Part shown: in pieces, positions 32,756 through 40,453 of the stretch
Layout of the letters: every line of letters begins with the position of its first letter
Numbering within the stretch: the first letter of the stretch is position 1
Origin: Halalkaliarchaeum desulfuricum
GTDB taxonomy: Archaea > Halobacteriota > Halobacteria > Halobacteriales > Haloferacaceae
Direction of reading: 5' to 3'
Length of the DNA: 64,000 nt
Assembly (NCBI RefSeq): GCF_002952775.1
Contig: NZ_CP025066.1
Coordinates: 3,249,121 to 3,313,120, forward strand
Made by a program: the position numbers and the translations under genes
Notes under the pieces: generated by a model
Databases searched by the model: none
What the model was told of the DNA's origin: nothing
The model's input: the letters and a program-made list of their open reading frames with translations, nothing else

Positions 32756-34207
32756 TCACGCTTCCACGAGCAACTGATCCGCAGTCAACACCCGCGTCCC
32801 GATCGGCTTTTTGACGTAGTCGCCGGCCGATCGGGCCACGAGCTGGTCGACGCCGCGCTGGGCCGCCACGTCGAGGAGTCGCTGGGTCGCCTCCCCGTCG
32901 ACGACCATCGCGTGTGGCGCCGTCTCCCGGCGTTCGACAGCGTCGAACGCGTCGTCGCCGTCGATTTCCTCGAGGAGTTCGAACTCCGCATCGAGCAATC
33001 TAGCGAGCCCCGTCGATTCCGCGATGACCTCCTCGACGTGGCTCCGGAGCGTTCGGGGTCCGTCTTCGGACACCTCCTCGTCGGACTCGGTGGGCGCTGC
33101 TTCGGTCGTCTCGGGTTCCCCGTCAGCTACCGGTTCTTCGCCGTCAGCTACCGGTTCTTCGCCTTCCTCGGGGGTCTCGACGTCCAATTCCGTGACGTCG
33201 GGTTCTGCCGGGTCAGGCTCCACCGCCGGGGCGACTTCGTCAACGGTTTCGACATCGAATTCGGCGGTTTCGACCGCCTCGTCCGTTTCCTCATCGGTTT
33301 CTCCCTCGTCGGTCGGTTCAGGGGCCGCCGGGTCAGTCGGAACCCGCGACCCCGACAGAGGGTCCGTGCCGTCCCCCTGCAGTGAGAGCCGGGCGTTGGG
33401 TTCGTCGGCGATCTGGGCGTACGGCACCTTCGCCCGGAGGGCGTCCATGACCTCCGTCCGGTCGAGTTCCTCGACGGAGCGGCCCGCCGGCGCGAACGTC
33501 ACGTAGTCGACGCTGCCGATCTGGGCGAGCTCCTGGAGGATGAGCTCGCCGCCGCGGTCGCCGTCCAGAAACGCCGTCACTGTCCGCTCTTCGGTGAGGT
33601 CGGCGATCACGTCCGGGACGTTGGTCCCCTCGACCGCGATTGCGTTTTTGATGCCACACTGGAGCAGCCGCCCGACGTCGGCCCGCCCCTCGACGACGAT
33701 GACGGCGTCGGAGTCGTGGACGCGGGGACCGGCAGGCAGCCCCTCGTATTCGTCGATGTCGTCGATCCGGGCAGACTCGCGGACCTCCGCGAGGATCTCC
33801 TCGCTTGTGATGATCGACTCGTCGAACCCCTCCGCGAGCAGTTCCTTGGCCCGGTCGACGACCGCCCGGCGCTTGGCCGCACGGACGTCCTCGATGTCCG
33901 TCACTTCGATGTGGGCGTGGCACGGGCCCACACGGGTGATCGTCTCGAGCGAGGCCGCCAGGATCGCCGTCTCCGCCTTGTTCAGGCTGGAGGCGATCGT
34001 CACCTCGCCGAACGACTGGCCGTTCTCCGATTCGATCTGTACGTCGATGCGACCGACCTTCGAGGCCTGCTGGAGCTCCCGGAGGTCCAGCTCCTCGCCG
34101 AGTAGCCCCTCGGTCTGGCCGAATACCGCGCCGACAACGTCGGAACGTTCGACGACGCCGTCGGCGGCGATGGTCGCGTGAATGAGATATTTTGCTGTGT
34201 CGTTCAT
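32756..34207 (-). CDS. dnaG: Archaeal DnaG-like primase / exosome-associated protein
   Basis: 483 residues. N-terminal archaeal DnaG domain starts MNDTAKYLIHATIAADGVVE; the TOPRIM domain has VIVVEGRADVGRLLQCG and TAFLDGDRGGELILQ with catalytic Glu and Asp residues. Archaeal DnaG also joins the RNA-degrading exosome. Between about residues 290 and 400 lies an acidic low-complexity linker with a 7-residue tandem duplication (EEPVADGEEPVADGE). C-terminal domain follows. The gene end is intact despite the IS element 5 bases past the stop. Confidence 0.95.
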   Translation of the reverse strand: MNDTAKYLIHATIAADGVVERSDVVGAVFGQTEGLLGEELDLRELQQASKVGRIDVQIESENGQSFGEVTIASSLNKAETAILAASLETITRVGPCHAHIEVTDIEDVRAAKRRAVVDRAKELLAEGFDESIITSEEILAEVRESARIDDIDEYEGLPAGPRVHDSDAVIVVEGRADVGRLLQCGIKNAIAVEGTNVPDVIADLTEERTVTAFLDGDRGGELILQELAQIGSVDYVTFAPAGRSVEELDRTEVMDALRAKVPYAQIADEPNARLSLQGDGTDPLSGSRVPTDPAAPEPTDEGETDEETDEAVETAEFDVETVDEVAPAVEPDPAEPDVTELDVETPEEGEEPVADGEEPVADGEPETTEAAPTESDEEVSEDGPRTLRSHVEEVIAESTGLARLLDAEFELLEEIDGDDAFDAVERRETAPHAMVVDGEATQRLLDVAAQRGVDQLVARSAGDYVKKPIGTRVLTADQLLVEA

Positions 34208-34470
34208 GGATGTGTCCCCCTCGGCGCGCGAGGCGGTGTGAATGTGGGTGATGTGATGATAGTGTGGCTGTCGCGGTGTGAATCGCCGCGGCAGTCCCGG
34301 CCATCACGGCCGGGCCACACGATTGCAGTGTCACCGGCAGAATACTACGAACGGTCGCCGCATATACCTGTCGTCGCGGTCTCAGCGCTGATATTTCGAC
34401 GGCGGAACCCCGAACCGCCGAAGACGAAACGGACAACTGTCTCGGCGTCCACTGGTTCCAACAACAACCG
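34208..34470. other. Gap holding a predicted three-way RNA junction
   Basis: 263 bases between divergent dnaG and the DUF3311 gene. At 34262-34320 the sequence can fold as GTGTGGC/GCCACAC closing a junction with a GCGG/CCGC hairpin and a CCCGGCC-ATCAC-GGCCGGG hairpin. Three helices in 59 bases is more than chance expectation by eye, but GC-rich DNA folds easily. The rest shows GTGTGAATGTGGGTGATGTG-type low complexity and no gene. Confidence 0.45.
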
Positions 34471-34701
34471 ATGCCCCGAACCGAAACCGTCCTGTGGGCG
34501 CTCGCGTTCCTGCTGCTAGTCGTCTTTGCGGTACCGTGGTTCCTGTGGGGCAACGCGACCGTCGTCGCGGGGCTGCCGATCTGGCTGTGGTGGCACATCG
34601 GATGGATGGCCCTCGCGGCGGTCGTCTTCTATGCGTTCACCAGGCGCGCGTGGGATCGCGAGATGGGGATCGATCCGGACCGGAGCGGTGAGACGCCGTG
34701 A
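34471..34701 (+). CDS. DUF3311 small membrane subunit of SSS transporter
   Basis: 76 residues with two hydrophobic helices (ETVLWALAFLLLVVFAVPWF and WLWWHIGWMALAAVVFYAF). This is the DUF3311 pattern, regularly encoded immediately before a sodium:solute symporter. Its TGA overlaps the GTG start of the next gene (GTGA), so the two are coupled. It probably forms a small accessory subunit of the symporter. Confidence 0.85.
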   Translation: MPRTETVLWALAFLLLVVFAVPWFLWGNATVVAGLPIWLWWHIGWMALAAVVFYAFTRRAWDREMGIDPDRSGETP

Positions 34702-36197
34702 TCGGCGGGGACCTGCAGTTCGCGATCGTCGTCGGCTACCTGTTTGTGGCGCTCGGGATCGGCCTCATCGCCTACTACGTCTCCGAGACGACCGCAGAGG
34801 ACTACTTTCTCGCCTCGCGGTCGCTCGGGACGCTGGTGTTGCTTTTCACCACGTTCGCGACGCTGCTTTCGGCGTTTACCTTCTTTGGCGGCCCGAACCT
34901 CGCGTACGCCGCCGGACCCGAGTGGATCCTCGTGATGGGCGTGATGGACGGGATTATCTTCGCGATCCTGTGGTACCTCGTGGGCTACAAACAGTGGCTC
35001 GTCGGGCAGCGTCACGGCTACGTCACCCTGGGGGAGATGCTCGGGGACCGGTTCGGCTCCCGGCGCCTGCGCGCGACCGTCGCCGGCGTCAGCCTCTTTT
35101 GGCTGTTCCCGTACGTGATGCTCCAGCAGATGGGTGCCGGCGAGGCGCTGGTGGGACTCACCGACGGCGCGGTCCCATACTGGGGCGGGGCGGCGCTCAT
35201 CACCGCGTTCATGATCCTGTACGTCGTCCTCGCCGGCCTCCGCGGCGTCGCCTGGACCGACACCCTCCAGGGGCTGTTCATGCTGTCGATGGTGTGGATC
35301 GCCGTGCTGTGGGTGCTGTCTGCGGCCGGCGGCCTGGGTGCGGCAACCGACGCCGTCGCCGCCTCCCATCCTGAGTTCCTCGCAATGGGCGGGGGGGTGT
35401 ACACCCCGCAGTTCATCATCTCCGCTGCGGTCACGATCGCGTTCGGCGTCACTATGTTCCCCCAGATCAATCAGCGATTCTTCGTCGCCGAAAGCGACCG
35501 CGTGCTGAAGCGGTCGTTCACACTGTGGCCGGTGCTCGTGCTCCTCCTGTTCGTTCCGGCGTTCATGCTGGGCACGTGGGCCGCCGGACTGGGGGTCGCA
35601 GTCCCCGAGGGCGCGAACGTTGTGCCGGTCGTGCTCAACGAGTTCACCCCGGAGTGGTTCGCGGCGCTGGTGATCGCCGGCGCGATCGCGGCGATGATGT
35701 CCTCCTCGGACTCGATGCTTCTGTCCGGGTCGTCGTATTTTACGCGGGACCTGTACCGGCCGCTCGTGGACAGAGACGTGAGTGAACGGGGGGAGGCGTG
35801 GCTCGGGCGAGCCGGGGTCGCCGTCTTTGCGACCGCGGCGTTCTTCGCCAGCCTGACCCGGCCGGGGACCCTCATCGAGGTCGGCGACACCGCATTCTCG
35901 GGGTTCGCGCTCCTGACACTTCCGGTGCTTGCGGCGTTGTACTGGGACCGGACGACCGGAACCGGAATGCTTGCGGGGATCCTCGTTCCGCAGGCCGTCT
36001 ACGTCACGCACGTGCTGGTTCCGGCCCGGACGGTTTCGCTTTTCGGCGCCGATCTCACATTGTTCGCCCGGACGTATGGCGGCTGGGACGTCGCGCTCGG
36101 ATTGATGGGGCTGGGGCTCGCGATCACGGTTGCGGTGTCGCTGTCGACGGCGACGAACCCGGCGGCCGAGCCGTCACGGTTCGACGTCAGTGGGTGA
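34698..36197 (+). CDS. Sodium:solute symporter (SSS family)
   Basis: 499 residues from GTG 34698, overlapping the DUF3311 gene by 4 bases. About 13 hydrophobic helices. SSS features: YYVSETTAEDYFLASRSLG near the N-terminus, GGPNLAYAAGPEW, and the sodium-site helix region AAMMSSSDSMLLSGSSYFTR near residue 345. Substrate is not readable; relatives carry solutes such as carboxylates, proline or panthothenate. Sodium coupling fits a halophile. Stop lies 10 bases from the 3' end of the RNase P RNA gene on the other strand. Confidence 0.9.
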   Translation: MIGGDLQFAIVVGYLFVALGIGLIAYYVSETTAEDYFLASRSLGTLVLLFTTFATLLSAFTFFGGPNLAYAAGPEWILVMGVMDGIIFAILWYLVGYKQWLVGQRHGYVTLGEMLGDRFGSRRLRATVAGVSLFWLFPYVMLQQMGAGEALVGLTDGAVPYWGGAALITAFMILYVVLAGLRGVAWTDTLQGLFMLSMVWIAVLWVLSAAGGLGAATDAVAASHPEFLAMGGGVYTPQFIISAAVTIAFGVTMFPQINQRFFVAESDRVLKRSFTLWPVLVLLLFVPAFMLGTWAAGLGVAVPEGANVVPVVLNEFTPEWFAALVIAGAIAAMMSSSDSMLLSGSSYFTRDLYRPLVDRDVSERGEAWLGRAGVAVFATAAFFASLTRPGTLIEVGDTAFSGFALLTLPVLAALYWDRTTGTGMLAGILVPQAVYVTHVLVPARTVSLFGADLTLFARTYGGWDVALGLMGLGLAITVAVSLSTATNPAAEPSRFDVSG

Positions 36198-36207
36198 AAT
36201 GAATAGT

Positions 36208-36642
36208 GGCTGAGGGGAGTAAGCCCCCTTCTGTTCGTCCCGACATTCGGCTGAGCGCCCGCGCCGTGGCCGGACTACCTGTCCGGCGGCGATGCCGCCG
36301 GGTGGCGCGGGCTTGCACCGGCGAGGATTCGCCGTTCCATCCGTTCCCGATCGTCGGCACGCGGGAGATTCCGCGTACAGCGGGGCGGCGTACCGCCCCT
36401 CGGCCCTCGGTGGGTCAACTCCCTTCCCTTGCGGGTCAGTTCGCGCGTCCGCGGGAAACCGCAGACGCCGCCGACCGCGAATGCGGCCGACGCACCTCAT
36501 CGGTCGGATCGGGGGGTCCCGTTTCTGTTCCAGAGCCAGCCGTCTCCGACTCCGGGCTTGCGCCCGGTCGCCCGTCCGGCCGGTGGGGGGACTTTCCTCA
36601 TGGCCGGCGTCACCGGCCACGGGGATCGGGCTCCCTCTGCCA
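36208..36642 (-). ncRNA. rnpB: RNase P RNA
   Basis: 435 bases on the minus strand. Conserved region I reads GAGGAAAGTCCCCCC (plus strand around 36590-36605), and conserved region V reads ACAGAAGGGGGCTTA near 36223-36237; both are universal RNase P RNA motifs. GGCAGAGGGAG at the 5' end pairs with CTCCCCTCAGCC at the 3' end as helix P1, which fixes the ends. The length equals that I recall for Haloferax. CTTAAT, at about 36667-36672 on the opposite strand, is a TATA-like box 27 bases upstream. This is the ribozyme that matures tRNA 5' ends. Confidence 0.95.
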
Positions 36643-36768
36643 TTTTTCCCTACGGGCCCGACCCGATTAAGGGTTCGGTCCGAACGTGGAGGACAAATCT
36701 CTCCGGGACAGAATCAATAGTCAGTAATGAAAGGAAAGTTCAAGTTCCACCCGGCCTTGTGGATGTGT

Positions 36769-37377
36769 ATGTCAGAGGCGCAGGCCGTTCGGCTATCCTA
36801 CGAGGACGGGGATCGAGCGGTCGAACTCGCGCGCGAAGCCGTCGAATCGTTCGTTCTTCACGGACAGCGGGAACAGCCCGGGAGCATGCGCGAAGCGTTC
36901 TACCAGCGCACCGGCGCGTTCGTCAGGCTGGAGTCGACCCGAGGGCGGGGCCGGCTCCGCGGGTGTGCCGGCGCGTTCCGAACCGGCGACCAGCTCGGGC
37001 ACGCGATCGTCGAGGCGGCGATCAAGGCCGCCTCGGATGACTCCGCGGGCTCGGAGGTCGGATCGAAGGAACTGGACAACCTGCGCGTATCGGTATGTGT
37101 CGTCTGCACGACGGTGCTGACGGACGACCCACTCGCCGACATCGAACTGGGGACCCACGGGGCGGCCATCGACCGGGGCGAAAATCACGGCTCGCTGTTC
37201 CCGACGCTGCCGGTGAAACACGGCTGGAGCGCCGAAGAGTACCTCGACCGCGTCGCCCGGAAGGCGGGACTCCCGCCGAAGGCGTGGCAACACGACGACG
37301 CGATGGTGACGCTCTTCGAGGGGCAGGTGTTCCGCGAGCGGGACGACGCCAAAAGCGTCGAAGAGCTCAAAATATAA
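36769..37377 (+). CDS. AMMECR1-domain protein (TIGR00296 family)
   Basis: 202 residues from ATG 36769 (a start at 36727 would add an atypical leader). AMMECR1 motifs are visible: GAFVRLESTRGRGRLRGCAG, the conserved LRGC box, and LRVSVCVVCTTVLTDDPLAD. The family is found in archaea, bacteria and eukaryotes; in some genomes it neighbours radical-SAM and Memo genes (AmmeMemoRadiSam), none of which are seen here. Biochemical role is not established. It begins about 125 bases from the rnpB promoter on the other strand. Confidence 0.9.
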   Translation: MSEAQAVRLSYEDGDRAVELAREAVESFVLHGQREQPGSMREAFYQRTGAFVRLESTRGRGRLRGCAGAFRTGDQLGHAIVEAAIKAASDDSAGSEVGSKELDNLRVSVCVVCTTVLTDDPLADIELGTHGAAIDRGENHGSLFPTLPVKHGWSAEEYLDRVARKAGLPPKAWQHDDAMVTLFEGQVFRERDDAKSVEELKI

Positions 37378-37411
37378 GCAGGGGTACGCCCACCGGCGAC
37401 GGGTGTTACTC

Positions 37412-37672
37412 CTATCGAGACCGACGCTTCCTGATCGGCTGGATCGGCGAGACACTCACTTCTCCGACGTGCAAAACGGCGGAACGCTCCCGAAATTCGG
37501 CGAGGTCCCGGGCACAACGGAGGACGATACCGTTCCCGGCAGTCAAGAGGATGGTCCCGTCCTCGCCAACCATCGCCGTCATCGCAGACCGGATCTCGTC
37601 CCGAGGGCTACCCGGGTCGAAGGCGACGACGTAGGTCCGTGTGCTCCCGTCGTCCGGATACTCAACGTCCAT
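37412..37672 (-). CDS. Unknown 86-residue protein, last gene of the PASTA operon
   Basis: Start set at ATG 37672, which overlaps the PASTA gene by 11 bases and has GAAGGGACG just before it; in-frame ATGs at 37702, 37717 and 37732 lie in tandem 15-base repeats and would add MDVGT units. The core reads RTYVVAFDPGSPRDEIRSAM and GTILLTAGNGIVLRCARDL, suggesting a small alpha/beta domain, then a basic tail (RKRRSR). I do not recognise the family. Position and overlap make it the fourth gene of the operon. Confidence 0.6.
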   Translation of the reverse strand: MDVEYPDDGSTRTYVVAFDPGSPRDEIRSAMTAMVGEDGTILLTAGNGIVLRCARDLAEFRERSAVLHVGEVSVSPIQPIRKRRSR

Positions 37673-38876
37673 CGTCCCTTCGTCTATCGTTCCCACGTCC
37701 ATCGTTCCCACGTCCATCGTTCCCACGTCCATCGTCCTCGTTCACGGCGTCGAGTTCCTCGAGCCAGCGCCGGACGCGACCTTCCCCCGCTTCGGTGATC
37801 GACGCGACGCGTGCCGGATCGAGCCTGACGAGTTCGGGGACGGTTTCGATTCCCTCCCGCTGGAGGCGCTCGGCGTAGGTCGGGCCGATACCCGGAACGG
37901 TTCGAACCGGTTCACCGCGTTCCTCCCGCTCTTTTGCCTCTCGTTCCTCTCGCTCCTCCCGCTCTTCCTCGTCCTCTTTTTCGGTTTCAGCGAGGACGAG
38001 ATCGACGGCAGCGCCACGATCTGTGTCGTCCGTTGGCGGCGGATGCTGCTCGACCACGGTTCCGTCCGGGGCGTCAGCTGGAACGCGTTCGATCTCCCCG
38101 ACCGACAGCCCTGCCTCAGCGAGCGCGGTTCTCGCCTCCGCCAATCGCAGTCCGAGACAGGAGGGAACGTCGACGCTCGTCGCTTCGGTGACGACGACAT
38201 CGACGCCGGCCCCAGGGTCCGCAAGATCGCCCGACTTCGGGAACTGGTCGACGACCATATCGCCGGGATCGCCCGGCACCGACTCGATCCGACCGACGGA
38301 CAGGTCCGCCTCCGCGAGGAGCTGCCGGGCAGTCTCGCGGGATCGTCCGACCACGTGGGGGACTCGAACCAGTTCGAGGTCCTGTTGCGGGGGTGTCGGA
38401 CGAACCCCGAACCGGATCGTGCTCAGCGAGTCGGCGCTGTACTCCTCTGTGAGCCGCGGCAGGTGAAGCGCCATCCCGTCGTCCCGCTGGACGAGGCTGG
38501 CTTTGAGATCCACTTCCAGATTCGAGACCGAGTATCCCGACCGTTCCAGCTCCTCGAAGTCACCGATCGAGTTGGCGAACGCCGTGACGACCCTGTCGGG
38601 TTCGACTGCGGGGATGTCTGCCGTAAGCTCCTCGATTCGGTCGCGGAGCCGGTCCCGTTCGGTCTCGGCCTCCCGACGCAGCTCCACGAGTCGGTCGACT
38701 TTCGTCGACAGCATGTCCCGTTCGATTTCGACGTCCACCAGCCGGTCCTGGATCGACTCCACGAGGCGCTGCTGGTTCCGGACTGCGCCGGCCAGTTCGT
38801 ACTGTTCGCGCCTATCGAGCTTGTCAACGTCGACCGAGGGATACCGAGACCGGATGAGTGTTTCGAGGTCGGTCAT
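37662..38876 (-). CDS. Coiled-coil / PASTA-repeat / helix-hairpin-helix protein
   Basis: 404 residues. Order: short N-terminal helix, coiled coil (about 35-90, ESIQDRLVDVEIERDMLSTK), a beta-rich core (LEVDLKASL ... RFGVRPTPP, about 110-170), two PASTA-type repeats (VRVPHVVGRSRETARQLLAE and VDVPSCLGLRLAEARTALAE), a charged linker of Glu/Arg repeats, then a helix-hairpin-helix domain (VRTVPGIGPTYAERLQREGI). PASTA repeats usually sit in surface kinases of bacteria; no signal or membrane helix is present here, so it is probably cytoplasmic. The C-terminus ends in NDGRG repeats encoded by 15-base units. Confidence 0.8.
   Translation of the reverse strand: MTDLETLIRSRYPSVDVDKLDRREQYELAGAVRNQQRLVESIQDRLVDVEIERDMLSTKVDRLVELRREAETERDRLRDRIEELTADIPAVEPDRVVTAFANSIGDFEELERSGYSVSNLEVDLKASLVQRDDGMALHLPRLTEEYSADSLSTIRFGVRPTPPQQDLELVRVPHVVGRSRETARQLLAEADLSVGRIESVPGDPGDMVVDQFPKSGDLADPGAGVDVVVTEATSVDVPSCLGLRLAEARTALAEAGLSVGEIERVPADAPDGTVVEQHPPPTDDTDRGAAVDLVLAETEKEDEEEREEREEREAKEREERGEPVRTVPGIGPTYAERLQREGIETVPELVRLDPARVASITEAGEGRVRRWLEELDAVNEDDGRGNDGRGNDGRGNDRRRDDGR
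37686..37730. repeat. 15-base tandem repeat, three exact copies, coding in two frames
   Basis: ATCGTTCCCACGTCC occurs at 37686, 37701 and 37716, with degenerate copies on both sides. On the minus strand it encodes GRGND/NDGRG units at the end of the PASTA protein, and in another frame MDVGT units at the possible start of the next gene. Being a multiple of three, copy-number change keeps both frames open. Confidence 0.8.
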
Positions 38877-38924
38877 TCGTCGCTCCCGTCGCTCCCGTCG
38901 CTCCCGTTCATGGTCGCCACGTCG

Positions 38925-39344
38925 TCACCGTTCGTCCGTCGGCGGCACCGGGGCGATCCGGAACCGAACCCGACTCGTGGCGTTCACGTCGTAGTCGTAT
39001 CTCGAGGAAAGGTGTGGCCCGTACGGCGCCGCAGCGAGGAACTCCCGGTAGCCGCGCTTTCGATCGGCCGCCGGCTCCTCGTCGGCCTCGTCGTTCCCGA
39101 CGCGTCGACGGCGGTGTCGATCGCGAAGCTCCCGGCCGTGTATCGAGAGCGCGACCGTGACGTCCGCTTCGACCTCCGTAAACCGGAACCACGGCGGGTC
39201 GACCGCCCCCTCCAACCCCTCGGCCTCCTCGATGGCTCTCGTGGCCTCGATGGAGTGGTCGTCGAGCGCGAGCTGTCCGTCCGCGACCGCCCTGGAGACG
39301 CCTTCCACGACCTCCCCGAGCGGCCTGGAGAGCCACTGTTCCAT
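38925..39344 (-). CDS. Unknown protein, paralogue of its upstream neighbour
   Basis: 139 residues. N-terminal helix PLGEVVEGVSRAVADGQLAL aligns with PFPELVRKSALAIAQGQTAL in the upstream gene, and the C-terminal VNATSRVRFRIAPVPP aligns with DANASCRLKTRLVPKEAP there. The middle strand (RFTEVEADVTVALSI) also matches. The overall plan (helical start, then a beta-rich core with an acidic strand) is reminiscent of bacterial DUF2589 proteins; that link is weak. It starts 9 bases after the upstream gene ends. Confidence 0.7.
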   Translation of the reverse strand: MEQWLSRPLGEVVEGVSRAVADGQLALDDHSIEATRAIEEAEGLEGAVDPPWFRFTEVEADVTVALSIHGRELRDRHRRRRVGNDEADEEPAADRKRGYREFLAAAPYGPHLSSRYDYDVNATSRVRFRIAPVPPTDER

Positions 39345-39353
39345 GAGCGAGGA

Positions 39354-40001
39354 TCACTCCGATGCCGACTGCCGAACGATCGTCGGAACAGCCCGGTCCG
39401 GCGCTTCTTTTGGCACGAGGCGCGTCTTGAGCCGGCAGGAGGCGTTCGCATCGAGGCCGTACACCTTGCTCTGATACTCGCTGTGGCGTTTGACCGCGAT
39501 CTCGGTCTCGCGCTCCCCCGAGGCGCTCTGGGTGCTTCCACCCGCCCGCCCGCCGATCTTGAAGACGCCAAGATCCAGCGCGGCGCCGCCACCCCCGCCG
39601 AACTTCTTTTGAGACTCCTCGTAGCTCGACCGCATCGACTGTTCGTACGTCGACGTCCGATCGACCTCCCGGGTGTGGTCGTACCACCGAACCCAGAATC
39701 GCATGTCGATCTCCGTCTCCGAAAACTCGTAAAACGTCGGCGTGATTCCGTACGCGAGCAAGGAGAGTTCGGTGTCGTTGGTCACCGTCTCGAAGTCGAC
39801 GACGTTGCCGTCCTCGTCCAGTTCCTCGATGATGCTCAACACCACCGAGCCCGCGTCGAGTTTCATGTCCGCGAGCGTCTGGGCCGTCCGGACCGAGTTC
39901 AGGTCCAGCGCCGTCTGCCCCTGAGCGATCGCCAGCGCCGATTTCCGCACGAGTTCGGGGAACGGGATCTCTTCGAACGTCTCCGCGCCTGGGTTCGACA
40001 T
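39354..40001 (-). CDS. Unknown protein, first gene of the PASTA operon
   Basis: 215 residues from ATG 40001. FPELVRKSALAIAQGQTALD is the helical start; then YEFSETEIDMRFWVRWYDHT and a C-terminal GLDANASCRLKTRLVPKEAP strand. A Gly-rich stretch (KKFGGGGGAALDLGVFKIGG) lies between, possibly a flexible loop or membrane-contacting segment. TATA-like ATATATAAT about 30 bases upstream supports this start. No function assignable; the paralogous gene follows 9 bases later and the PASTA gene after that. Confidence 0.72.
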   Translation of the reverse strand: MSNPGAETFEEIPFPELVRKSALAIAQGQTALDLNSVRTAQTLADMKLDAGSVVLSIIEELDEDGNVVDFETVTNDTELSLLAYGITPTFYEFSETEIDMRFWVRWYDHTREVDRTSTYEQSMRSSYEESQKKFGGGGGAALDLGVFKIGGRAGGSTQSASGERETEIAVKRHSEYQSKVYGLDANASCRLKTRLVPKEAPDRAVPTIVRQSASE

Positions 40002-40019
40002 GACAACAATCCACACGCA

Positions 40020-40449
40020 CCCAGAGATATTATATATTTTTGATTAAAATTTTATATTTCCCCAGTCCTCACGAATCAGCCCTCAAAAATCGGGATTTAT
40101 GGGGATAAAATATGGAATCAAGGATACGTGTGGTGTCATAAAAGCTAACGGAGAACGGAGTGCGCGCGAAGGATTTCCCCTGAAATCTCCGGTAGGCCCC
40201 CCAACGTTCGTCCACTTCTTTCGCAACATTTGCCGAATAGAACGGGAGAATACACCCTTATATATATTGTACATGTCCTTATATAGGACGTTCGTAGTAT
40301 TACCAACCCAAAAATTTCTGTTCGTGTACCGGACGTTTATATATCTCCGATTCCGGACGGAAAACCGTGATTCGAACGATGTTCGAACAAGGAATCCAGG
40401 ATAGTATGAACAAACATGCAGAATTTGTGGTTGCGAGTGGAGGGTCGTC
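40020..40449. promoter_or_regulatory. AT-rich intergenic region upstream of the ammonium transporter
   Basis: 430 bases, far more AT-rich than its surroundings. It contains TATA-like TTTATATATC at 40336-40345, a hairpin GTCC-TTATATA-GGAC near 40276, and the palindrome described at 40371. A 15-codon frame (ATG 40406) precedes the transporter. No stable RNA was recognised. Confidence 0.5.
40371..40387. promoter_or_regulatory. Perfect palindrome upstream of amt
   Basis: TTCGAACGATGTTCGAA: two 7-base arms around GAT, located 63 bases before the transporter GTG and about 26 bases past the TATA-like box at 40336. Its position at the likely transcription start fits a repressor operator or an RNA hairpin in the leader. 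Confidence 0.5.
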
Positions 40450-40453
40450 GTGA
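40406..40453 (+). CDS. Possible 15-residue leader frame of amt
   Basis: ATG 40406 to TGA 40451-40453, encoding [15 protein letters not shown]. Its stop overlaps the GTG start of the transporter (GTGA), so translation could be coupled. GGAGGG just before the GTG is a good ribosome-binding site, which also explains the overlap without any leader peptide. Evidence is limited to the arrangement. Confidence 0.25.
   Translation: MNKHAEFVVASGGSS

Noticed and set aside
36206..36720. Open frames on both strands at the end of the symporter gene
   Set aside because: The region is fully explained by RNase P RNA with conserved regions I and V and helix P1.
37641..40043. 800-codon plus-strand open frame antisense to the PASTA operon
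   Set aside because: It covers three minus-strand genes that have paralogy and recognisable domains; the plus-strand translation has no motif and reflects high GC at third positions.
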